Source of the DNA: Wenyingzhuangia heitensis
Lineage (GTDB): Bacteria > Bacteroidota > Bacteroidia > Flavobacteriales > Flavobacteriaceae
Direction: 5' to 3'
DNA length: 64,000 bases
Assembly (NCBI RefSeq): GCF_011762155.1
Contig: NZ_JAASQL010000001.1
Span: 186,001-250,000, forward strand
Part shown: positions 8,817 through 17,510 of the stretch, one piece after another
How the letters are laid out: each line of letters starts with the position of its first letter
Numbering within the stretch: the first letter of the stretch is position 1
Translations under genes and position numbers: made by a program
The notes under the pieces: model-generated
Seen by the model: only the letters and a program-made list of their open reading frames with translations
The model's database searches: none
What the model was told of the DNA's origin: nothing

Positions 8817-9674
8817 ATGACCTTTTTATTCCAAAAACACACTATTGCTCTTAGCTGCATAATACTATTTATTGGTAGCTCTTTGTTTGCTCAACAAAAT
8901 TTTCAAGGAAAAGCCTATTATTTTTCTAACACAAGCATGGATATGAGTAGGTTTGACAATCCTGACTTTAGTGAAGAACAAAAAAAACGAATTATGGATC
9001 GTATGAAAAGTATGTTTCAAAAGAAGTTTATTTTATCATTCAACCAAACAGAATCTTTATATAAAAAAGAAGAAAAATTAGAAGCCCCTACACAAGGTGG
9101 TGGTGGCGGAAATCGTTTTGGTGCTATGATGAGTGGTGCTACTGATGGCGATCGTTATAAAAACATTCAGACTCAAAAAATGTTAAAAGATGCTGAATTG
9201 CTAGGTAAAGCATTCTTAATTAGTGATCCTTTAGAAAAATTAGAATGGAAAATGACAGGTGAAACTAAAAACATTGGTCAATACACTTGTTTTAAAGCTA
9301 CAGCCAAAAGAGTAGTTACAAATACAGGAACTCCTGGTCCACCACCTAGAGGAAATAAAAAAGAAGAAGAGTCCCAAATTAAAGAAAAAGAAATTATTGT
9401 TACCGCTTGGTACACTATGCAAATTCCTGTAAGTCACGGACCTGACGTTTACTGGGGACTTCCTGGTTTAATTTTAGAAATTAGCGCAGATAACACTACT
9501 ATTTTATGTTCTAAAATTGTATTAAATCCTGTAGAGTCTATCAAAATTAAAAAACCTACAAAAGGAAAAAAGGTATCTGAGAAGGAATATGCAAAAATAT
9601 CTTTAGAAAAATTCACCGAAATGAGAGAAAATTTCAGAAGAGGTAGAGGACAAAATTCTGACAGAAGAAGATAA
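8817..9674 (+). CDS. GLPGLI family protein
   Basis: Protein of 285 residues with an N-terminal signal peptide (hydrophobic stretch to about residue 23, cleavage near FAQQ). It carries the family-defining motif in HGPDVYWGLPGLILEIS near residue 215. A GGGGGNR linker occurs near residue 98 and the C-terminus is Arg-rich. GLPGLI proteins are exported, of unknown function, and in Bacteroidota typically precede an outer-membrane beta-barrel protein, as here: the next gene starts 4 bases downstream. It is probably a periplasmic or cell-surface partner of that receptor. Confidence 0.9.
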   Translation: MTFLFQKHTIALSCIILFIGSSLFAQQNFQGKAYYFSNTSMDMSRFDNPDFSEEQKKRIMDRMKSMFQKKFILSFNQTESLYKKEEKLEAPTQGGGGGNRFGAMMSGATDGDRYKNIQTQKMLKDAELLGKAFLISDPLEKLEWKMTGETKNIGQYTCFKATAKRVVTNTGTPGPPPRGNKKEEESQIKEKEIIVTAWYTMQIPVSHGPDVYWGLPGLILEISADNTTILCSKIVLNPVESIKIKKPTKGKKVSEKEYAKISLEKFTEMRENFRRGRGQNSDRRR

Positions 9675-9678
9675 ATCC

Positions 9679-12375
9679 ATGAAAAAATCAATTTTATTCC
9701 TAATGCTGATCGTAACAGCAATAGGGTTTTCTCAGGTAAAAGTAGAAGGTATTGTAACAGATAGTTTACAACAACCCATGGTACTGGCCAATATAGTTGC
9801 CATCAATCAAACCACCAAAATTTTGGACTCTTACAGCATGACTAATGATGAGGGATTTTATAAGCTAAACCTAAAACCCAATACTTTATACATGCTTCAA
9901 GTCAGTTATATTGGAATGAAAACAAAAGAGTTTTCACTATCAACCAAAGAAACAAACTTAAATCAAAATGTGGTTTTAGAGGCAGACAATCAATTAGACG
10001 AAGTAGAATTGGTATACGAAATGCCTGTACAAATTAAAGGAGATACTTTAATTTACAATGCTGATTCGTTTTCTAACAAAACAGACAGAAAGCTAGGTGA
10101 TGTATTAAAAAAACTACCTGGTGTAGAAGTAAATGATGATGGCGAAATTGAGGTAGATGGAATTGCCGTTCGTAAAATAATGGTAGAAGGAAAAGACTTT
10201 TTTGATGGCGATTCTAAATTGGCTACACAAAACATTCCTTCGGATGCTTTAGATAAAATTGAAGTTTTAAAAAATTACGATGAAGTTAGTCAGCTTAAAA
10301 ACGTTCGTAACAACGATGAGAGTATTGCTATTAACATCCGTTTAAAAGAAGGGAAAAAGAACTTTTGGTTTGGAGACGTTACAGTAGGAGCTGGTTTAGA
10401 CGATCGTTTTTTAATTCGTCCAAAATTATTTTATTACAACCCAAAATACAGTGTTAATATAATCACAGACCTAAACAACATTGGAGAAGTTCCCTTTACA
10501 CGTAGAGATTATTTTAAATTTACAGGAGGATTTAGAGGTTCTAACAGAAATAGCGGGACCGAATTTAGTGTAGAATCTACTGATATTGGTTTTTTAACCC
10601 TACAAAACAACAAAGCAAAATCTATTGATGCTAAGTTTGCTGCCGGAAACTTTAACTATTCGCCTAGCAAAACATGGGATTTAAGTGGGTTTGCTATTTA
10701 CTCAGGAAATAAAACTGACATCTCTCAAAATAGTTCTAAAAACTATGCAGAAGGGTTTAACCAACCAGACGAAACCACACAAAGTAATACAACGCAAAAA
10801 TCAGATTTAGGACTGTTCAAGATAAGCTCTAAATACATTCCAAACAGTAGTAATCATTTAGATATTGACTTATTTGCTAAAATATCTAAACAAGATGAAT
10901 ACAACGATTTTTATTCTTCTGTACTACAAAATATAGATGAAAATCAGGCACAAAACCCATTTACCTTAAATCAAAACTTAAACTATTACCACACCTTAAA
11001 CGAGAAAAATATTTTTGCTGTAGAAGTTCAAAACTTAATTCAAGATGAAGATCCTTTTTATCAAGCCATTTTAGAAAGCAACAACGATGTCTTTAAATTC
11101 TCTGAGGTTTTAGGGTTAAATAATTCTCAAATCAACTACAACTTACAACAAAACAAACGCGTTAAAACTACTAAGCTAGATGCAAAAGCAGATTATTGGT
11201 ATGTACTAAACGACAAAAGCAATATTAATGTTACTTTGGGAGGAATGACGAGTACTCAACGTTTTAACTCTGAAATTTTTCAAGTACTAGATAATGGAGA
11301 CAAATATATTTTAGACAATACTCAAAACAATATTTCTGTAACCAATGATGTTACTTATCATTTAAAAGATGCATATGCCGGTTTATTATATACATTAAAA
11401 ACTGGAATATTTACTTTTAGACCTGGTCTTTCTGTTCATTTGTACGATACACAAAACACACAAATAGGAATAGACACTCAAGAAACATTTGTACGTTTTT
11501 TACCTTCATTCAATACGCTGATTCAGCTAAAAAAATCAGAAACTTTAACCATTGATTACACCATGAAAAACACATTTACAGATGTAAATCAATTGGCTGA
11601 AGGATTTGTTTTTAACAATTACAACTCCTTGTTTTCTGGAAATAAAGAATTAGAAAACTCACTAACTCACAATGTTAGTTTGCGTTTTTTTAGTATGAAT
11701 ATGTTTAACTATACCAATATTTTTGCAAGATTAAATTATAGCAAACGTATAGATCAAATAAGAAACAACACAACCCCTTTAAACGGAAGTACCAACCAAA
11801 CCTCTAGCCCATTTAACTCTAATTTTGACGATGAATCTATTAGCTTAAATGGTCGTGTAGAAAAAACACTTTGGGACATTAAAGGAAGTTTGGGAGCTAA
11901 TGTATCATACAGTAAATTCAATCAATTTATTCAAGATCAAGTAAATGTAAACGAGTCTTTAACACAAACCTACAATACTAAGTTTAACACCAATTTTGAC
12001 AAAGCCCCAAATTTTGAAGTTGGATACAGTGTAAAAATAAACCAATACAACCAAGGTACTGGAGACACTACTTTTTATACCCACAGTCCGTTTATTAACA
12101 TGGATGCTTATTTTTGGGATGGATTTTTATTTACTACAGATTACACGTATTCTAACTACCAAAATCAGGACAGAACGTTAAACAAATACAATTTTTTAGA
12201 TGCTAGCTTATCGTATCAAAAAGAAGATAGTAAATGGGAATATAAATTGTCTGCCACCAACCTGCTTAACAACAAATCTTTAAACACAGACAATATTAAC
12301 AGCTCTTACACCAGTACTAGCGAATATTTTGTACAACCCAGATATGTGGTATTTAGCGTAAAATACAATTTATAA
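9679..12375 (+). CDS. TonB-dependent-receptor-like outer membrane protein (GLPGLI partner)
   Basis: Outer-membrane protein of 898 residues: signal peptide (about 1-19), CarboxypepD_reg-like domain (about 22-105; VEGIVTDSLQQPMVLANIV), then a plug-like region (LGDVLKKLPGVEVNDDGEIEVDGIAVRKIMVEGKDFF) and a long beta-barrel of alternating aromatic strands to the C-terminal VFSVKYNL. It belongs to the outer-membrane-beta-barrel group that pairs with GLPGLI proteins rather than to SusC, with no SusD nearby. The substrate is unknown. Peptide, protein or metal transport have been suggested for relatives, and nothing in the sequence decides among them. Confidence 0.85.
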   Translation: MKKSILFLMLIVTAIGFSQVKVEGIVTDSLQQPMVLANIVAINQTTKILDSYSMTNDEGFYKLNLKPNTLYMLQVSYIGMKTKEFSLSTKETNLNQNVVLEADNQLDEVELVYEMPVQIKGDTLIYNADSFSNKTDRKLGDVLKKLPGVEVNDDGEIEVDGIAVRKIMVEGKDFFDGDSKLATQNIPSDALDKIEVLKNYDEVSQLKNVRNNDESIAINIRLKEGKKNFWFGDVTVGAGLDDRFLIRPKLFYYNPKYSVNIITDLNNIGEVPFTRRDYFKFTGGFRGSNRNSGTEFSVESTDIGFLTLQNNKAKSIDAKFAAGNFNYSPSKTWDLSGFAIYSGNKTDISQNSSKNYAEGFNQPDETTQSNTTQKSDLGLFKISSKYIPNSSNHLDIDLFAKISKQDEYNDFYSSVLQNIDENQAQNPFTLNQNLNYYHTLNEKNIFAVEVQNLIQDEDPFYQAILESNNDVFKFSEVLGLNNSQINYNLQQNKRVKTTKLDAKADYWYVLNDKSNINVTLGGMTSTQRFNSEIFQVLDNGDKYILDNTQNNISVTNDVTYHLKDAYAGLLYTLKTGIFTFRPGLSVHLYDTQNTQIGIDTQETFVRFLPSFNTLIQLKKSETLTIDYTMKNTFTDVNQLAEGFVFNNYNSLFSGNKELENSLTHNVSLRFFSMNMFNYTNIFARLNYSKRIDQIRNNTTPLNGSTNQTSSPFNSNFDDESISLNGRVEKTLWDIKGSLGANVSYSKFNQFIQDQVNVNESLTQTYNTKFNTNFDKAPNFEVGYSVKINQYNQGTGDTTFYTHSPFINMDAYFWDGFLFTTDYTYSNYQNQDRTLNKYNFLDASLSYQKEDSKWEYKLSATNLLNNKSLNTDNINSSYTSTSEYFVQPRYVVFSVKYNL

Positions 12376-12400
12376 CAACATAATTATACCCCTTATCCAT

Positions 12401-12430
12401 AAGCCCTTCTTAATTTTTTAAGAGGGCTTT
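12401..12430. terminator. Terminator between receptor gene and AraC regulator
   Basis: Inverted repeat AAGCCC-TTCTTAA / TTAAGA-GGGCTT with a small bulge, followed by a T-rich run on the plus strand and an AT-rich tail on the minus strand. It lies between two convergent genes and probably serves both. Confidence 0.75.
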
Positions 12431-12438
12431 ATTTTTTA

Positions 12439-13305
12439 TTATTCACCAACAATAGGTATACGTTGGTAAGATTTTCTGTATTTAGAAGGAGATACCTGCA
12501 TGTGTTTTTGGAACTGCCTATGAAAAAAAGTAAGATTGTTGTATCCCACTTTGTATCCAATTTCTGAAATAGACAAATCGGTATCTATTAACATTTTACA
12601 GGCAATACTAATTTTGTATTCGTTTAAAAACGTAAAAAAAGAACTATGAAACGTCTTTTTAAAAAATCTAGAAAACGTATCACTACTCATATTCATCACT
12701 TCCGAAATATCATCTACCGTAATTTTATTTAAGTAATTTTCTTTTAAATAATCATAAACCACATTAATTCTCTCGCTCTCTTTATAAGACAAACTATTGG
12801 TGAAATTAGGACCTGCCAACAGCTCAAACTGACTAGAAAGAGCTAGTTTTTGTAATACCTGCATAAAAAGAATTAAGCGTTCAAACGGAGGCAATTCAAC
12901 CATTTTTAACAACATAGGTTTTATCTCACAAGCCAACTCTTTATCAAACCTAATTCCTCTCTGAGCTCTTTTTAACAAGTCTTTTATAAACTTAATTTCT
13001 TTTTTATCTAGCCAGTTTTTCAATAAGTCTTCTTGCCACTGAATCACAATACATTTTACATCTTCAGTTTGTTCTCCAATAGTTTTCCAACAATGAGGCA
13101 AATTTGCTCCCACCATTACCAAATCATCATTATCAAAAGTTTCCATACTATTCCCAACATACCTCACTCCCGTACTTTTAACAATATAAGTCAACTCATA
13201 CTCTTCATGAAAATGCCAAGCTGCAGGAAACTCCTTATCTTCAAATAAAACAGCTCTAAAAGAACTTCCTTGTGAGGGAATAATGTTATGATATTTTGCT
13301 TTCAT
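12439..13305 (-). CDS. AraC-family transcriptional regulator
   Basis: DNA-binding regulator of 288 residues. The N-terminal half is a cupin-type sensor domain (WHFHEEYELTYIVKSTG, then the MVGANLPHCW segment). The C-terminal 100 residues form the paired helix-turn-helix of AraC proteins (KITVDDISEVMNMSSDTFSRFFKK, then LSISEIGYKVGYNNLTFFHRQFQKHMQVSPSKYRK). It is transcribed away from the catabolic operon starting at 13483, with 177 bases between the starts. This is the normal arrangement for a local sugar-responsive activator. The inducer is probably a sugar or a catabolic intermediate of this locus; that is inference. Confidence 0.93.
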   Translation of the reverse strand: MKAKYHNIIPSQGSSFRAVLFEDKEFPAAWHFHEEYELTYIVKSTGVRYVGNSMETFDNDDLVMVGANLPHCWKTIGEQTEDVKCIVIQWQEDLLKNWLDKKEIKFIKDLLKRAQRGIRFDKELACEIKPMLLKMVELPPFERLILFMQVLQKLALSSQFELLAGPNFTNSLSYKESERINVVYDYLKENYLNKITVDDISEVMNMSSDTFSRFFKKTFHSSFFTFLNEYKISIACKMLIDTDLSISEIGYKVGYNNLTFFHRQFQKHMQVSPSKYRKSYQRIPIVGE

Positions 13306-13377
13306 TTATTGATGTTATTCTTTTAAAAGTATATCTTTTTGTATTAAAAACTAACAAATAAAACAGTAAATAACAAA

Positions 13378-13439
13378 ATAGTGTACAATTATAGTTGTAT
13401 TGTGTCAATAGTGTTACCTAACAATAGATATTTTTGTTA
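13378..13439. promoter_or_regulatory. Candidate operator sites in the araC/enolase divergent region
   Basis: Two direct repeats of ATAGTGT, each followed within a base or two by AC, start exactly 30 bases apart (13378 and 13408), consistent with an AraC dimer on one face of the helix. Just downstream an inverted repeat TAACAA...TTGTTA spans 13419-13439. This is pattern evidence only. Confidence 0.35.
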
Positions 13440-13482
13440 TAAATATAAATGATTCTATAATAAACTACTAAAATCGCAAACC

Positions 13483-14571
13483 ATGTCTAAAGACATTACC
13501 ATTAGAAATGCCAAAATATACAAGGCTATTGCTCCTTTAAAAAAACCAATATCGGATGCAACACATACCATTACAGAAATTTCTTTTCTAGTATTAAGAA
13601 TACAGTTAGAAAATGGAATTATTGGTGAATCTTACTTGTTATCTTTTCAATATTCTCCCAACGCAATTGCAGGAGCATTAAAAGATGCCATTCCACATAT
13701 TGTTGGACACAAAACCAACGAAATGGGAGTTGTTTATGATAAATTAGACGATTTGGCTGAGTATTTTGGAAATCAAGGAATCAATCGTTGGGCACAAGCT
13801 GCTGTTAACATTGCTATGTGGGATGCTTGGGGAAAAACCTTAAATCAACCCGTTCATAAAATTTTAGGAGTACATAAAGAAAAAGTTTCTATTTACGGAA
13901 GCGGTGGATGGATTTCTTACTCTATTGATGAACTAATTGAAGAAGTTACTGGCTATGCAGATCGTGGATTTAAAGCCGTAAAAATAAAAGTAGGTTCTCC
14001 TAAAGTAGAAACTGATTTAGAACGTTTGCGTTTGGTTAGAGATGCCGTAGGAAACAAAGTAGACATTATGATGGATGCCAATCAAGGAATGGATTTACCA
14101 TCAGCAATGAAATTAGCTACTGCTGCCAAAGAATTAAACATCAACTGGTTTGAAGAACCTGTAAACCATCAAAACTTTCAAGCATTTGAACTTTTAAAAA
14201 CACAAGCAGGAATCTCTTTAGCCATGGGAGAACGCGAGTTTGATACGTTACCGTTGCGTGAATTGGCAACAAGAAATGCTTTAGATATTTGGCAACCCGA
14301 TATTTTAAGAATTGGTGGGGTAGAAAAATGGAGAGAAAGTGCTGCATTGGCTCAAAGCTTTAACATTCCTGTACTACCACATTATTACAAAGATTATGAT
14401 GTGCCCTTATTGTGTACTATTTCTAACGGTGTGGGTGCTGAATCTTTTGATTGGGTAGATCCGTTAATAGACAATCCAATGGTGATTCAAAATGGTTTTG
14501 CCAAACCTCACGACAGACCGGGTTGGGGATTCAGTTTTATAGATGATAAATTAACCGAAATTAAATTCTAA
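13483..14571 (+). CDS. Enolase-superfamily acid-sugar dehydratase/cycloisomerase (mandelate-racemase subgroup)
   Basis: Cytoplasmic enzyme of 362 residues. All mandelate racemase active-site residues are present at a constant +3 offset: the KxK pair K167/K169, metal ligands D198, E224 and E250, the D273-H300 dyad and E320. This places it in the MR subgroup, which abstracts the alpha proton of a sugar carboxylate. Several MR-subgroup members are acid-sugar dehydratases, and 3,6-anhydro-L-galactonate cycloisomerase is another member of similar size. In a locus with FucP and GH29, L-fuconate (or L-galactonate) dehydration is the likeliest role, but characterised L-fuconate dehydratases are longer (about 440 residues). 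It is first in the operon, with its stop overlapping the SDR start (TAATG). Confidence 0.85.
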   Translation: MSKDITIRNAKIYKAIAPLKKPISDATHTITEISFLVLRIQLENGIIGESYLLSFQYSPNAIAGALKDAIPHIVGHKTNEMGVVYDKLDDLAEYFGNQGINRWAQAAVNIAMWDAWGKTLNQPVHKILGVHKEKVSIYGSGGWISYSIDELIEEVTGYADRGFKAVKIKVGSPKVETDLERLRLVRDAVGNKVDIMMDANQGMDLPSAMKLATAAKELNINWFEEPVNHQNFQAFELLKTQAGISLAMGEREFDTLPLRELATRNALDIWQPDILRIGGVEKWRESAALAQSFNIPVLPHYYKDYDVPLLCTISNGVGAESFDWVDPLIDNPMVIQNGFAKPHDRPGWGFSFIDDKLTEIKF

Positions 14572-15332
14572 TGAGCTTAAACGTATTTTCCTTAAAAGGA
14601 CAAAGAGCTTTGGTTACTGGAGGTGGAACCGGAATTGGTTTAGGAATTTCCAAAGCCATTATAGAAGCTGGTGCCAAAGTAGTGATTACAGGTCGTAGAG
14701 AAGAAGTACTAAAAGAAGCTGTAGCTCAATTGGGTGAAAATGCTACGTATCGTGTGAATGATATTACCATTAGAACCGAAATTCCTGCATTGGTAGAAAG
14801 CATTGAAACAAAAGAAGGACCTATTGATATTTTGGTAAACAATGCCGGAATACACCACAAAGCTTGGGCTCAAGACACCACCGATGATGATTTTGAACGC
14901 ATTGTTCAAACCAACTTAATTAGTGTATTTTCTTTAACCAGAGAATGTGCTAAATACATGCTAAAACGTAAAAAAGGAAGCGTGATTATGATTGGTTCTA
15001 TGGCAGGTTTATTTGGAATAGATAGAGTAATCGCTTATAGTGCTTCTAAAACAGCCTTAACAGGATTGGTGAATGGTTTAACGGCAGAATATGCAAAAGA
15101 TAATGTACGAGTAAATGCCATTGCCCCAGGTTGGATTACCTCTAACATGTTTTTAAATGCCGTGAATAAAGATCAGGCTCGTAAACAACAAATTACCAAC
15201 CGTATTGCGATGGATCATTTTGGAACTACAGAAGATATTGGGAATGCTGCTGTCTTTTTAAGTTCAGAAGGTGCAAAATACATTACAGGTGTTATTCTTC
15301 CTGTAGATGGTGGAGCCACCGTAAATTTTTAG
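14571..15332 (+). CDS. Short-chain dehydrogenase/reductase (gluconate-5-dehydrogenase-like)
   Basis: Classical SDR of 253 residues, NAD(P)-dependent. The cofactor loop TGGGTGIG is at residues 16-23, NNAG at 90-93, and the catalytic residues are Ser143, Tyr156 and Lys160 (YSASK). The GRR after the second strand (residues 41-43) suggests NADP use. The start overlaps the stop of the enolase-family gene by one base, so the two are translationally coupled and probably catalyse successive steps. The best guess is oxidation of a 2-keto-3-deoxy-sugar acid, as KDF dehydrogenase does in the non-phosphorylative fucose pathway. Oxidation of the free sugar is the alternative. Confidence 0.9.
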   Translation: MSLNVFSLKGQRALVTGGGTGIGLGISKAIIEAGAKVVITGRREEVLKEAVAQLGENATYRVNDITIRTEIPALVESIETKEGPIDILVNNAGIHHKAWAQDTTDDDFERIVQTNLISVFSLTRECAKYMLKRKKGSVIMIGSMAGLFGIDRVIAYSASKTALTGLVNGLTAEYAKDNVRVNAIAPGWITSNMFLNAVNKDQARKQQITNRIAMDHFGTTEDIGNAAVFLSSEGAKYITGVILPVDGGATVNF

Positions 15333-15354
15333 ACTCAATTAGATATTCTAAAAG

Positions 15355-15449
15355 GGTGTTCGAGCGGAGTCGAGAACCAACAACCTAAACGAAATCTAAG
15401 TTAACTAATTAATAATCAGATACTAGCATCTCGACTCCGCTCGATGACC
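15355..15449. repeat. Inverted GC-rich repeat pair inside the operon
   Basis: A 23-base unit with core CGAGCGGAGTCGAGA (15355-15377) is repeated in inverted orientation at about 15428-15449 with core TCTCGACTCCGCTCG. The GC content contrasts sharply with the AT-rich surroundings. The full 23-base unit recurs exactly, inverted, at 31728-31750. The two arms could fold a hairpin in the mRNA between the SDR and aldo/keto reductase genes. Confidence 0.8.
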
Positions 15450-15487
15450 AGTAGCTATCTAAGACATAACTATACAGTGTCCGAACG

Positions 15488-15503
15488 TCCCGAAATTTCG
15501 GGA
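15488..15503. repeat. 16-base perfect palindrome
   Basis: TCCCGAAATTTCGGGA is a perfect palindrome 38 bases before the aldo/keto reductase start. It lies next to the inverted repeat pair and may belong to the same class of dispersed intergenic elements. Confidence 0.7.
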
Positions 15504-15540
15504 GAGAACCAAGAGCTAATAGCTAAAAAAAAAGAAAATA

Positions 15541-16479
15541 ATGAAACCAACATATATTCAAGGTGATGCTAGTATAAGCCCTTACTTTAACAACCAAAGC
15601 CGTTTGGCTTATGGAACTTCTGGACTAGGAGGGGTTTGGGGAGCTGTACAAGAAAGTGAATCTATAGAAGCTCTTTTATACGCTTTAGAAAACGGAGTGT
15701 CTGTTTTTGACACCGCTCCATCTTACGGAGAAGCGGAAAATTATTTAGGAAAAGCGTTAAGACAATGGAAAGGCAAAAAACCTTTTGTTAGCACTAAAAT
15801 AGGAAGGTTAAAAGGTGCAGATGCCTTTGACACAAAACTAGACTATACTCCTGATGGATTAAAACGTAGCTTAGAAAACAGCCTAAATACTTTAGGGGTT
15901 TCTAAAATAGATTTGTTATTTCTACACGAACCTCAATTGGTTCCGTTAGCACAAATGGATAGCGTATTAGATACCTTAAAATCTTTTAAAGCACAAGGAT
16001 TGGTAGACAGGTTAGGAGTTGGTGGTAATCCATCTGCAACATTTATGCCCTACATCACCAAAGAAAATTTTGATGTTGTTTCTGGATTTTTAAAAATGAA
16101 TGCTTGTAACCTTTCTGCCTTTGATGGAGAAATTCAACAATATCAAAAAGAAAACATTGCTTATTACGCAGCCTCTGCCTTGCACTTTTCATTGTTAGGA
16201 AATCGTTTTCAAAAATATGTAGATGAAGGTGTAGACGGTGAATGGGTTACAGAACAAGATTTACAAAACGCAATTGCTGTAAATCAACTAGCCAAAGAAT
16301 TAGACATGCCTTTGGCAACACTGGCTCAACGTTACTTATTTTCTATCCAAGAAGCAAACAGAATTGTTATGGGAGCAAGAACATTAGCACAAATAAAAGC
16401 CACCATTCAAGATTGGAATCAAGGAAAATTACCGCAAGATATTTTTGATAAAATTACACACATCATCACCAAAAAATAA
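15541..16479 (+). CDS. Aldo/keto reductase, possible sugar 1-dehydrogenase
   Basis: AKR-superfamily (beta/alpha)8 oxidoreductase of 312 residues, NAD(P)-dependent and cytoplasmic. The catalytic tetrad is visible: Asp and Tyr in VFDTAPSYGEAE, Lys in FVSTKIGRLKG, and His in DLLFLHEPQL. It resembles the D-threo-aldose/L-fucose dehydrogenase-like branch, which oxidises a free aldose to its lactone and would be the entry step here. It follows a 208-base gap filled with GC-rich repeats, and the next gene starts 4 bases after its stop, so it heads the second half of the operon. Exact substrate is not proven. Confidence 0.87.
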   Translation: MKPTYIQGDASISPYFNNQSRLAYGTSGLGGVWGAVQESESIEALLYALENGVSVFDTAPSYGEAENYLGKALRQWKGKKPFVSTKIGRLKGADAFDTKLDYTPDGLKRSLENSLNTLGVSKIDLLFLHEPQLVPLAQMDSVLDTLKSFKAQGLVDRLGVGGNPSATFMPYITKENFDVVSGFLKMNACNLSAFDGEIQQYQKENIAYYAASALHFSLLGNRFQKYVDEGVDGEWVTEQDLQNAIAVNQLAKELDMPLATLAQRYLFSIQEANRIVMGARTLAQIKATIQDWNQGKLPQDIFDKITHIITKK

Positions 16480-16483
16480 GCTT

Positions 16484-17500
16484 ATGAAAGTAGTTCGTTT
16501 AAAACAACCTGGGGAATGGGAAACGCTAGAAATAGCACAACCCACCACTAATTTAGCTAGTGGACAAGCCTTGTTAAAAGTAAAAAAAATTGGAGTTTGT
16601 GGTACAGACTTGCATGCTTTTAAAGGACAACAACCGTTTTTTAGTTATCCAAAAATTTTAGGTCACGAGTTGGCCGTAGAAGTTGTTGCCATTGCAAAAG
16701 ATGTAACCAATGTAAAGGTTGGTGATAAATGTTCTGTAGAACCTTATTACAACAATGTGGTTGGCCAAGCTGTTAAACGAGGAAAAACCAATTGTGGAGA
16801 ACATTTACAAGTGTTGGGTGTACATGTAGATGGTGGAATGCAAGAGTACTTTGTGTATCCTGCAGAATTTTTACATGCAACCAACTCGTTAACAGATGAT
16901 CAATTAGCAATGATAGAACCGTTGGCTATTGGTTGTCATGCTGTAGATAGAGCTGCTATTCAAGAAGATGATATTGTGTTGGTTATTGGTGCAGGCCCTA
17001 TAGGTTTGGGAACCATTCAATTTGCACAGCTAAAAGGAGCTAGAGTCATTGCCATGGATATTGATGATGCAAAATTGGAACAATGTAAAAAAATCACCAA
17101 AGTAAAAGATACAATTAACGTTTTAGGAAACGTAGAAGAAGAGTTGCAAACACTTTTAAATGGAGATTTGCCTACAGTTATTTTAGATGCTACAGGAAAT
17201 TCAACCTCTATGATGAATACGTTTAAATATGCAGCAGCAGGAGGAACTATTGTATTTATTGGATTGTTTATGGGAGATGTTGTTTTTCACGATCCTTCTT
17301 TTCACAAAAAAGAATTGACCTTAAAAGCAAGTAGAGCTGCTATGGGAAGTGATTTTGGAAGAATCATCCGACTGATTGAAGCGGGTAAAATTGATGCGCA
17401 TTCTTTTATTACACACAGAATTTCTTTTGATGCTGTTCCCACAGAATTTGAAAAACTTTACAAAGAAAAAAACTTAATAAAAGCAATTATAGAACTTTAA
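16484..17500 (+). CDS. Zinc-type medium-chain alcohol dehydrogenase, structural-zinc cysteines mostly lost
   Basis: MDR-superfamily dehydrogenase of 338 residues. I place the start at 16484 (MKVVRLKQPGEWETLEIAQP); an upstream in-frame ATG lies inside the preceding gene. The catalytic zinc ligands are present (Cys in KKIGVCGTDLHA, His-Glu in LGHELAVEV), as is the Rossmann loop (VIGAGPIGLGTIQFA). In the structural-zinc lobe, where the family has four cysteines, only the last is kept (YYNNVVGQAVKRGKTNCGE). Relatives oxidise sugar acids or polyols, for example L-galactonate-5-dehydrogenase types. In this operon it could act on a fuconate/galactonate-type intermediate or on lactaldehyde; neither can be chosen from sequence. 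Confidence 0.88.
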   Translation: MKVVRLKQPGEWETLEIAQPTTNLASGQALLKVKKIGVCGTDLHAFKGQQPFFSYPKILGHELAVEVVAIAKDVTNVKVGDKCSVEPYYNNVVGQAVKRGKTNCGEHLQVLGVHVDGGMQEYFVYPAEFLHATNSLTDDQLAMIEPLAIGCHAVDRAAIQEDDIVLVIGAGPIGLGTIQFAQLKGARVIAMDIDDAKLEQCKKITKVKDTINVLGNVEEELQTLLNGDLPTVILDATGNSTSMMNTFKYAAAGGTIVFIGLFMGDVVFHDPSFHKKELTLKASRAAMGSDFGRIIRLIEAGKIDAHSFITHRISFDAVPTEFEKLYKEKNLIKAIIEL

Positions 17501-17510
17501 CAAGCATTCC

